Source: JAFDVL01 sp043719385 (GTDB lineage Bacteria; Acidobacteriota; Blastocatellia; RBC074). Taken from it: a stretch of 13,946 bases of DNA. The stretch lies in the NCBI GenBank assembly GCA_043719385.1, contig JAYSTY010000424.1, positions 1 to 13,946 of the forward strand, given 5' to 3'. The position numbers and the translations under genes are program-made. Positions 1 through 6,604 of the stretch are shown one piece after another (position 1 is the first letter of the stretch; the number at the start of each line of letters is the position of its first letter). Under the pieces are notes generated by a model that was given only the letters and a program-made list of their open reading frames with translations, made no database searches and was not told the DNA's origin.

Positions 1-1
1 G

Positions 2-105
2 TTGCGAAGGCGGTACGTGGTTTTCTTTTTCATCGCAGAAAATATCTACCACGTTTCCGCTGCCGCAGCTACCCTTTCTGATTCGTGCAACAACGCCCAG
101 TTTCG
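2..105 (-). other. Displaced continuation of the GAF gene after a probable frameshift
   Basis: On the minus strand the frame one base behind the main GAF frame is open from about position 110 to the window edge. It reads AKLGVVARIRKG, then GNVVDIFCDEKENHVPPSQ. Adding a single C near position 100 (AAC-CTG instead of AACTG) would join PERN of the main frame to LGVVARI without a break. The main frame meanwhile runs into an alanine-rich tail and a TAG. No classical slippery heptamer is visible at the site. A mutation or a sequencing/assembly error therefore seems likelier than programmed frameshifting. The gene would then continue past the left edge. Confidence 0.5.
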
Positions 106-1776
106 CTCTGGTACAATTACCGAAACATTAATATATTCAAAGGCTAGAATGGACTTAATTGCTTCCAAAATGACCTTGATCGCTCCACCGTAATCTTCTA
201 TTTTGGTCAGCTTTTCGCCAAGTTTGCGCAGCTTAGCCAGTTTATCGTCATATTCAAGGGTTTCAACTATGATTGCGGCATAACGTGCAAGTGACCATAG
301 ACATTTCTTATCAGCTTCACTAAAAGCACCGATTTCAGGGCTTTCAATATTGAGTACTCCAATGGGTTTCGTCCCAAACTTAACTTCTTTCCCTACTCTT
401 ATTGAGGCTTTCCGAATCAGGATTGGAATTGCCAATTCTGATCTCATATTTTTAAAGTGTTTTATATATACATCTTTCCACTCAGCACCCGTTATGTCAT
501 CTACTTTGATTGGCGCTTCTTTGCTAAGGGCTAATCCGGTAATTCCCTGACTGATACCGACTTCAGGGGTTTGTAAGACCTCATCTTCTTCAAGCTGTTC
601 AATCTCTAAAATACCAGTTTGATAGTTTAATAGTCTGATTAAACCGTCTTTTTTCTCCACTAACTCAAGGCTCCCACGCAGTAATAATCTAAGTACCTCT
701 TTTTTGTTAGTAGCTTCTGCTATCTGTAGCATTATTTCCATCAGCTTCCCTAGTCGCTTGCCATATTCTGCTTCTTTAAGTAACTCAGATTTTTGAAATG
801 ATAGTGCAACGTGGTCTGCAAAATACTGAAACTGTTTCTTTTCAAGAGCCGTGTAGTGTCGTTTTTCCCGTGCATAAATGTCTAAAAAGCCGAACTTCCT
901 ATTTTCTGCCCACATTGGAGCGCTAAGCAACGACTTCCATCCTCGCATTTGAGCAGCTTCAGAGTGCACGTATTTTGAACGTGCCTCAGTAACATTAGGC
1001 AGGTAAGACAGCCCCTTGCGGTTAAGGTGATTACTGACCCGCTTATCAGCCTGCGCCAGGGTTAATTTTCGATAGTCATCATCCACGCCGCTGCTGGCAG
1101 CCTCAATAGCAAGCTGTTCGGTACGAGCATCAAGCCGCCAGATGATACAAACAGGCACAGAAAAAAGTTCACAGACTTTTTCGCATACTTCCCGAAGGAA
1201 GTCTTGCGGCGACTTAAGCACCAGTCGACGTGACAAATCTTTGAGGACGGCTACTATTTTTTGACTATGGAATTTCTCAATCGCAATTCCAGCCTGACGC
1301 GCTAAGATCATCATCAGTTGTTTTTCGGCTGAACTAAATTGTCTCACATCATTAGAGAAAAAATTGATATACCCGAATAGCTCTTCATCAAAGTGAAGTG
1401 GATAACCCACCAAGGAAGTTAAGCCATATTTACGCGCAACTTTCGGGTCTGCGACTCCTTGCCCGTCATCCTGCAATTCATGCCTTTCGACCACGTCTCC
1501 TTTTTCAATCAAATCAAATTGAACCCAGGTACCAGTACCTATATCAAACTCATGCCCCGTCATGTATCGCTCAAATTCCTTATTCGTACTGGCACAAGCA
1601 ATATGTTTCATTTGTTTGGATTTCAAATCTACAGACGCCAGTGTACAGGCTAGTGACCCCATGGCTCGCTGCCCCAGCTCGGTAATTCGTTGTAACACTT
1701 CGTTACGATCTTTATATTTTGACGGTATCTCGCTTAACTCTGCAATAAGGTCAAGCGTTTGTTCGTTGCTCGCCAT
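46..1776 (-). CDS. Multi-GAF-domain protein, probably frameshifted near its 3' end and incomplete
   Basis: A soluble protein of 576 residues in the open frame, with no signal peptide or membrane segment. Three GAF-like modules follow one another at about residues 20-165, 175-335 and 345-510. Each has the alternating strand/helix pattern and a closing helix such as LARQAGIAIEKF in the first. A fourth GAF begins near 525 (AIKVILEAIKSILAFEYINV) but stops after about 50 residues. GAF domains bind small molecules such as cyclic nucleotides or haem, or act as dimerising sensors. No kinase, cyclase or other output domain is visible, so the output part may lie beyond the left edge. The frame ends at a TAG at 46-48, but another frame of the same strand stays open to the edge and continues plausibly after a one-base shift near 100. 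ATG 1776 is preceded by a weak GGGGA. The nearby ATG at about 1790 is out of frame. The ligand is unknown. Confidence 0.75.
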   Translation of the reverse strand: MASNEQTLDLIAELSEIPSKYKDRNEVLQRITELGQRAMGSLACTLASVDLKSKQMKHIACASTNKEFERYMTGHEFDIGTGTWVQFDLIEKGDVVERHELQDDGQGVADPKVARKYGLTSLVGYPLHFDEELFGYINFFSNDVRQFSSAEKQLMMILARQAGIAIEKFHSQKIVAVLKDLSRRLVLKSPQDFLREVCEKVCELFSVPVCIIWRLDARTEQLAIEAASSGVDDDYRKLTLAQADKRVSNHLNRKGLSYLPNVTEARSKYVHSEAAQMRGWKSLLSAPMWAENRKFGFLDIYAREKRHYTALEKKQFQYFADHVALSFQKSELLKEAEYGKRLGKLMEIMLQIAEATNKKEVLRLLLRGSLELVEKKDGLIRLLNYQTGILEIEQLEEDEVLQTPEVGISQGITGLALSKEAPIKVDDITGAEWKDVYIKHFKNMRSELAIPILIRKASIRVGKEVKFGTKPIGVLNIESPEIGAFSEADKKCLWSLARYAAIIVETLEYDDKLAKLRKLGEKLTKIEDYGGAIKVILEAIKSILAFEYINVSVIVPERNWALLHESERVAAAAETW

Positions 1777-2083
1777 AGGCTATTCCCCATAGTTGTTTAT
1801 TACCGGGAAATCTTGATTAAAAATAAATATGAAACCACCCAGGGCATAATTGGCTTCTTTCCCCACCCTCGAAATGGTTTGTAGCTTTTGCGGTTGCTTG
1901 ATTAATGAATAAATTATTCTTGTATAACTCAAGTCGCCAGCGGACAAGAAATCTGCATAATATCTAAGTGTAAAGCGTATCAGTTTATTTAGGCGGCTCA
2001 GCGCACATTATGCCGAGCTAACTTATCTGAGTCAATATCGCAGCGAACATTTAGGGGATAGCAAAAATCAACGAGGATCAGGA
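1777..2083. other. 307-bp intergenic region, no gene seen
   Basis: This gap lies between two minus-strand genes and is AT-rich, especially 1801-1930. A 7-bp stem (GCTCAGC 1996-2002 with GCCGAGC 2012-2018, one G-T wobble) has a 9-base loop but no following T run, so it is a poor terminator candidate for the ATPase gene. A promoter for the GAF gene presumably lies here. A TTGTCC followed 15 bases later by TATACA (minus strand, about 1920-1950) has too short a spacer to call. No protein-coding or RNA gene could be supported. Confidence 0.5.
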
Positions 2084-4606
2084 TCAGCCGATTACTTGTC
2101 GTTCGCGGATTTTCAGCGTACCCCACGCGATGGCAATCACTGACAGGGAACTGATTGGCATGAGAATTGCCGTGACCAGTGGCGATAATTTCCCTGTGAC
2201 TGCAAGAGTCAAGCCAATAGTATTGTAAGCCAGGGATAATAAAAAACAGGCGACTAATACACGCAATGCGTACCGCGCAAAATCAATATACGCAGGCAAA
2301 CGGTTGAGGTTTTCAGCGGCTAAAATTGCATCGCAGGCGGGTGTGAAAGCGCTCGTGTCTTCAGTCAATGCGATCCCGACATTACTTTGTTGCAGTGCGC
2401 CTGCATCATTCAATCCATCGCCAATCATCGCGACGATTTTGCCCTCGCGTTGCAGCGTTTGCACAAACCGTAATTTGTCTGCAGGCGATTGATAAAACGC
2501 GAGATGTTGATCAGGAAAGAGTGGTTGCAGGTTGGCTCGCTCGTTGTCATTGTCACCGGAAAGCAAATAGAGTTCGTGGGCAGGCTGGAGGTTTTTTAAT
2601 AAAGTAGTCAACCCGGCACGATATGAATTATCAACGCGAAAATAACCACGATAGATGTTGTCAATCGCAACGTGAACCGACGAAGAATTATTTTGTGTCA
2701 TTGAATTTGTTTGTGTGGCGATCCACGCGGCTGAGCCAAGCACAATGCGATGCCCGTCAATATTGCCTTCAATGCCGCAATGGGTAATTTCACGGAACGC
2801 TCTGGGAGCGCGGGCGGCTCGCCTGCGCTCAGCGCACGAAGTGTCGCTGTTCTGCTCGCGGGAGAAATTATTTGAGTCGTTAAGCGTATCCTGCGTAAGC
2901 CTCAGCAGCATTGCTGCGCTCGCCGCATGCAGGCGAGCCGCCTGCGCTCCCAGGATTTGCCGACTTAATGGATGCGTCGAATGTTGCAAACATTCGGCAA
3001 GCATCGCTTGTTCATCTGCGCTCAGTGGCTCGCCAATAAACTCAACCTGCGCAATTCCGGCATGTGTGAGCGTGCCGGTTTTATCAAAAACAATCGTATT
3101 CAATGCTGCCAAATCCGGTACGACGGAGATGTTTTTCAAATAGAATTTTGCTTTGCCGAAAATCGCTACTGCCGCGCCCAGCGTGAACGGCGCAGCCAGG
3201 GTCAACGCGCACGGGCAGGCGATAATCAGCACTGCTGTAAACACGTTGATGGCCTTATCCACGTTCGGCAGCCAGTACCACGCGGCGCTGCCCGCAATCG
3301 CCATTACACAGAGCGTGAAATACTTGCCGAACGCATCAGAAATATCGAGCAGCGTCGAATGTTTTTCTTTGTGGAATGCCTCGTTATTCCAAAGCTGCGT
3401 CAAATAACTGTGTGAAACTTCTTTCACGACAGACAGCTTCGCGCCCGCGCCAATAACGCGTCCACCCGCATAGACGAGATCACCGCTTATGACCGCGACA
3501 GGTTCTGATTCACCTGTCACAAAACTGTAATCCACTGCGGCCTGGGCGCTCAGCAAACGGCTGTCAGCAGGCACAAGTTCGCAGTTACGCACAAAAATTT
3601 CGTTGCCTTTTTGCAATCTGGAAACAGGCACATACGTTTCTTTTTCGCCTGTGAGCAACGCGACAGAGAGCGGAAAATACGCCGCGTAATTGCGCTCAAA
3701 TGAAAGCGAGTCAAATGTTTTTTGCTGAAAAATTTTGCCGATCAACAGGAAAAACACCAGACCATTAAATGAATCAAGGTAGCCTGTTCCGGCGCCGCTG
3801 ATAATGTCGTATACGCTGCGAAAATAGAGTGCGCTGATGCCTAACGCTACGGGTACCTCCAGCGAGATTTTGCGCTGCCTGAAGGCGTACCAGGCAGAAA
3901 CAAAATAATCCGAAGCACTGTAAAGCAGCACCGGCGTAGAAAACGCGATACTCAGCCAGCCAAATAAAAATTTGAACTGAGTACTTAAAGTTCCAGTATT
4001 GTCCAAATAATCAGGGAAGCTGAACAACATCACATTCCCGAACACAAAACCCGCCAATCCGACTTTTAAAAATAATTTCCGGCGCGTTTTTTCCTGTGTT
4101 TGCGACGTGGGTGTGTTGCTGTCGAGACGAATATCCGGCTCGTAGCCAAGTTTGGCAAGCAGGCTGACGACTGCGCTAAGTTTGATTTCCTGTTCGCGGA
4201 AAGTGAGCGCGATTTCTTTTTTGAGGAAATTGACTTCAGAGCGCAAAATCGCGGGATTAATTTTGAAAAGATTTTCGAGCAGCCAAATGCACGAAGCGCA
4301 ATGAATCGCTGGCAGCCGCAAAGTCGTTTTGGTAATCGTGCCATCGCTGAACTGAAGCAATTGCGAGCGCACAGTTTCGTCATCCAAAAACTCAAAGCGA
4401 GAATGACGAGTTTGCTTGAACGAAATCGCGCCGCGCTCGGCAAAATCGTAATAGCCGCATAAATCTCTGGTGCGTAATAATTCATAGACTGTCTGGCAGC
4501 CGGCGCAACAAAATGCTTTGCCATCGGCCTGCAAAACTTCATCACATTTTTCTCCGCAATGAAAACAAACAACTTGTGCCTGCTCGGCGGTGTCAACCAA
4601 CAACAT
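2084..4606 (-). CDS. Copper-type P1B heavy-metal-translocating ATPase, FixI/CcoI class
   Basis: An inner-membrane ATP-driven metal exporter of 840 residues. The order is an N-terminal Cys-rich metal-binding domain of the PF12156 type (C14-x-x-C17, C21, C33-C34-x-x-C37); an HMA domain with C103-A-S-C106; about eight membrane segments; the TGE actuator motif at 364-366; the CPC metal site at 464-466; the phosphorylated D508 in DKTGT; the HP motif at 545-546; and GDGLND at 729-734. Y794-N795 in the seventh membrane segment and M816-P-I-S819-S820 in the eighth fit the Cu(I) (P1B-1) signature. The PF12156 + HMA arrangement with CASCIW is typical of FixI/CcoI pumps, which supply copper for cbb3 oxidase assembly rather than detoxification. 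No oxidase or ccoS gene is in the window, so that role is inferred. AGGAG lies 11 bases before the ATG. About 50 residues at 552-602 are foreign to the family and coincide with an inverted-repeat element. All catalytic motifs are intact. Confidence 0.93.
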   Translation of the reverse strand: MLLVDTAEQAQVVCFHCGEKCDEVLQADGKAFCCAGCQTVYELLRTRDLCGYYDFAERGAISFKQTRHSRFEFLDDETVRSQLLQFSDGTITKTTLRLPAIHCASCIWLLENLFKINPAILRSEVNFLKKEIALTFREQEIKLSAVVSLLAKLGYEPDIRLDSNTPTSQTQEKTRRKLFLKVGLAGFVFGNVMLFSFPDYLDNTGTLSTQFKFLFGWLSIAFSTPVLLYSASDYFVSAWYAFRQRKISLEVPVALGISALYFRSVYDIISGAGTGYLDSFNGLVFFLLIGKIFQQKTFDSLSFERNYAAYFPLSVALLTGEKETYVPVSRLQKGNEIFVRNCELVPADSRLLSAQAAVDYSFVTGESEPVAVISGDLVYAGGRVIGAGAKLSVVKEVSHSYLTQLWNNEAFHKEKHSTLLDISDAFGKYFTLCVMAIAGSAAWYWLPNVDKAINVFTAVLIIACPCALTLAAPFTLGAAVAIFGKAKFYLKNISVVPDLAALNTIVFDKTGTLTHAGIAQVEFIGEPLSADEQAMLAECLQHSTHPLSRQILGAQAARLHAASAAMLLRLTQDTLNDSNNFSREQNSDTSCAERRRAARAPRAFREITHCGIEGNIDGHRIVLGSAAWIATQTNSMTQNNSSSVHVAIDNIYRGYFRVDNSYRAGLTTLLKNLQPAHELYLLSGDNDNERANLQPLFPDQHLAFYQSPADKLRFVQTLQREGKIVAMIGDGLNDAGALQQSNVGIALTEDTSAFTPACDAILAAENLNRLPAYIDFARYALRVLVACFLLSLAYNTIGLTLAVTGKLSPLVTAILMPISSLSVIAIAWGTLKIRERQVIG
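2802..2953. repeat. 152-bp palindromic repeat element inserted in frame in the P-type ATPase gene
   Basis: The arms 2802-2826 and 2929-2953 are inverted copies of 25 bases with one mismatch (position 11 of the arm, G versus A), starting CTGGGAGCGC on the outside and enclosing 102 bp. Read on the ATPase strand the element encodes residues about 552-602, immediately after the HP motif and before the conserved REI...GIEGN stretch of the nucleotide-binding domain. Because of the palindrome both strands encode a similar peptide at the outer arm (LGA-Q/R-AARL), and both are open through it. It resembles a non-autonomous REP- or MITE-like element. No transposase is encoded. No target-site duplication could be recognised by eye. 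Confidence 0.8.
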
Positions 4607-4838
4607 AGTTTTTCAGTCTCCTAAATGGAGGCAGTGAGGAAAATTTCCCACACCACAATTATGTTTTGGCTTAGTGCAAAGAGCGCGCCACACTTCGAGA
4701 TGCAGAAGCCCGCACGAAGTAAGGGCGTGTGAGTAGAAGTCCACATGAAGTGAGGGCGTGTACGCGCAATTGAGTTGAATTCGCAACCATGACTGGTTAC
4801 GCTACGTTATCGCAAGTACCTGATTCAATTTTATTGCC
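4607..4838. promoter_or_regulatory. Divergent intergenic region between the ATPase and haem-protein genes
   Basis: Both flanking genes start here and read outward, so promoters for both must lie in these 232 bp. For the plus-strand gene, TTGAAT (4775-4780) and TACGCT (4798-4803) are 17 bases apart and could be a weak -35/-10 pair. This rests on spacing alone. For the ATPase gene no convincing promoter was found. The ribosome-binding AGGAG is visible at about 4618-4622 on the minus strand. The centre holds the tandem repeat listed separately. Confidence 0.35.
4704..4761. repeat. Tandem imperfect repeat, two 27-base copies with a 31-base period
   Basis: Copy one (4704-4730) starts AGAAGCCCGCACGAAG and copy two (4735-4761) starts AGAAGTCCACATGAAG. 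They agree at 23 of 27 bases, all four differences being transitions. Both end in GGGCGTGT. It lies in the divergent intergenic region. It may be a member of a dispersed genome repeat family rather than an operator, but the window has only these two copies. Confidence 0.7.
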
Positions 4839-6200
4839 ATGAAAGAATTGGAAAAAATGAATGAGAGCCGCGCTGTAACGAGAAAAATTGTCCTGGTTGG
4901 TTTTATCATCCTGACTATCGCAGGCTGGATTTTGCTGCGCCCCAATGCACCAAAAATTGCCGCCAGCAGTCAGGAACAACTATACGATAATCCTGTGATT
5001 GGTTATGAAAACGCCGGGAATAACGATCCGGTGGCGCGGCTGCAACAAAAATTGGCACGCGGCGAAGCAAAGCTTGAATACTCAGAAGTTGATGGATATT
5101 TGAGTTCCGTGCTGAGGCTGCTTAATATTCCTGTCTCTTCGCAGGGACTGGTTTTTTCCAAAACGAGTTTTCAGCTTTTTCGCATCTCGCCCAAAAATCC
5201 GCGTGCGATTTATTTCAATGACGACGTGTATGTCGGTTGGGTGCGCGGCGGAGATTTTGTTGAACTTTCGACTGCCGACCCAAAGCTTGGCGGCGTATTC
5301 TATATGCTGGAGCAAACGAAAACCGACCAGCCGAAAATCATCCGCAATAACGAATGCCTGCAATGTCATTCGTCGGGGGCTACACGCAATGTGCCGGGGC
5401 ATATTGTGCGTTCGGTGTTTCCTGATGAGCGCGGTTATCCGATTGCCCAGCTTGGTTCACGCGTGATCGGACACAGTAACCCGTTGAAAGAACGCTGGGG
5501 CGGATGGTTTGTCACGGGCACACACGGCAGTGCGCAACATCTCGGCAATCAAATATTCAGTGAACGCGACGTGCTGGAAAAAATTGATTTAAGCGTAGGC
5601 GCGAATCTAAAAAGTCTGGCTAAGAAAGTAAACCTGGTGGGCTATCTTGCGCCGCATAGTGACATCGTAGCGTTAATGGTTTTGGAACATCAGACGCAAA
5701 TGCACAATGCTTTGACGCGCCTGAATTATGAAACGAGAATTGCGCTGAACCAGAACGACGCAATGAATGAAGCGCTCAATCGCCCTAAAGATGAAATCTC
5801 AGACAGCACGAAACGCCGGATCAATAACGCTGCGGACGAGGTCGTGAAATATTTGTTGTTCGTGGATGAGGCGAAATTACAAGCACCGATTGCTGGCACG
5901 TCCGGCTTTGCGGCGGAATTCGCGGCGCAAGGATTAAAGGATAAGCAGGGGCGTTCGCTGCGCGATTTCGATTTGGAAAAACGAATGTTTCGTTATCCGT
6001 GCAGCTATTTGATTTACTCTGAGTCGTTTGACGCGTTGCCGAAAATGGCACTGGATTTAGTCTGGCAAAAATTGTGGACGATTTTGACAGGGCAAGCGCA
6101 GGCGAAAGAATATGCGGCGAGCAGTGCTGCCGACCGCAAAGCAATTCTGGAAATTCTGCGTGCGACGAAAAGGAATTTGCCAGCGTATTTTTACCGGTAA
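4839..6200 (+). CDS. Membrane-anchored protein with one c-type haem motif (CXXCH), function unknown
   Basis: A protein of 453 residues. A hydrophobic segment at about 17-34 after a basic N-terminus (RAVTRK) is either an uncleaved membrane anchor or a signal sequence, which would place the rest in the periplasm. A single haem-c attachment motif, C173-L-Q-C176-H177, sits in a region that also reads NVPGHIVRSVFPDERGYP and RWGGWFVTGTHG. From memory, uncharacterised proteins of Acidobacteria, Planctomycetes and Verrucomicrobia have similar stretches. No enzyme family was recognised. It is divergent from the copper ATPase, which would suit a respiratory or redox role, but that is inference. Two starts are possible: ATG 4839, with no clear ribosome-binding site, or ATG 4857, preceded by a weak GGA. 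The end (PAYFYR, TAA 6198-6200) abuts a proS remnant, so the last few residues could be altered. Confidence 0.75.
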   Translation: MKELEKMNESRAVTRKIVLVGFIILTIAGWILLRPNAPKIAASSQEQLYDNPVIGYENAGNNDPVARLQQKLARGEAKLEYSEVDGYLSSVLRLLNIPVSSQGLVFSKTSFQLFRISPKNPRAIYFNDDVYVGWVRGGDFVELSTADPKLGGVFYMLEQTKTDQPKIIRNNECLQCHSSGATRNVPGHIVRSVFPDERGYPIAQLGSRVIGHSNPLKERWGGWFVTGTHGSAQHLGNQIFSERDVLEKIDLSVGANLKSLAKKVNLVGYLAPHSDIVALMVLEHQTQMHNALTRLNYETRIALNQNDAMNEALNRPKDEISDSTKRRINNAADEVVKYLLFVDEAKLQAPIAGTSGFAAEFAAQGLKDKQGRSLRDFDLEKRMFRYPCSYLIYSESFDALPKMALDLVWQKLWTILTGQAQAKEYAASSAADRKAILEILRATKRNLPAYFYR

Positions 6201-6480
6201 AGCGCTCGAAGTCGGACATATTTTCAAGCGCGGCACAAAATACAGCGCGGCGATGGGCGCGCCTGTTTTGAATGCGAATAGCAAACCGCAACCAATCATT
6301 ATGGGCTGTTACGGCATTGGTGTAGAGCGCATTCTCGCGGCAGCGATTGAACGCCACAACGACGAAAAAGGCATTATTTCCCCCATTATGATTGCGCCGT
6401 TTCACCTGGTGATTACGCCGATGAATGTGAAAGACGCGACGCTCAAACAAACGGCGGAAGATTTGTATCAGAAATTGTAA
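6187..6480 (+). pseudogene. proS: Remnant of a bacterial prolyl-tRNA synthetase gene
   Basis: About 97 codons, from roughly 6187 to the TAA at 6478-6480, match the end of the ProRS catalytic core. They read TGKALEVGHIFKRGTKYS, then MGCYGIGVERILAAAIE, which is class II motif 3 with its conserved Arg. The first strand and helix of the anticodon-binding domain follow (IAPFHLVITPMNVKDA...AEDLYQKL). ProRS is normally about 450-600 residues. Motifs 1 and 2 are absent upstream, where the frame is only a shadow of the haem-protein gene, and most of the anticodon-binding domain is missing downstream. No other frame after 6480 restores it. The fragment overlaps the last bases of the haem-protein gene in another frame and has no start or ribosome-binding site of its own. 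It cannot be a working synthetase. It is probably the scar of a deletion or of a partial duplication. Confidence 0.85.
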
Positions 6481-6517
6481 CGGTAAAGAAAATTACAGTT
6501 CCTGTTTTTTGTGCACA

Positions 6518-6604
6518 TCAGCAGCGATTTACATCGAAGGTGCAGACGATCTGCCAGGCGTTGAAGCTCAGGTTGGTGTAGTTGTCTGTAATCCACCAAT
6601 TCAT
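6518..6604 (-). CDS. Possible 28-residue ORF overlapping the end of the CRTAC1 gene
   Basis: A minus-strand ORF whose ATG (6604-6602) overlaps the TGA of the CRTAC1 gene as ATGA, the same arrangement that joins the TPR and CRTAC1 genes upstream. The 28 residues are rich in Trp, Asn and Thr (W3, W4, W17, with C21 and C28) and lack Lys. There is no recognisable family and no signal sequence. It might be a small coupled protein, a decayed gene end, or chance. The upstream overlap makes coupling plausible, but the length is too short to decide from sequence. Confidence 0.25.
   Translation of the reverse strand: MNWWITDNYTNLSFNAWQIVCTFDVNRC

Noticed and set aside
421..480. AT-rich stretch (16 G/C of 60) in the GAF gene as a sign of foreign DNA
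   Set aside because: Other parts of the same gene are GC-rich (36 of 60 at 1081-1140), so composition is uneven within the gene and not a reliable transfer signal.
1996..2018. Short hairpin downstream of the ATPase gene as a terminator
   Set aside because: Only 7 bp with a wobble pair, a 9-base loop and no T run.
2715..3143. Open plus-strand frame of 142 codons across the ATPase gene
   Set aside because: Antisense to conserved ATPase motifs. It is kept open partly by the palindromic element, which is open on both strands.
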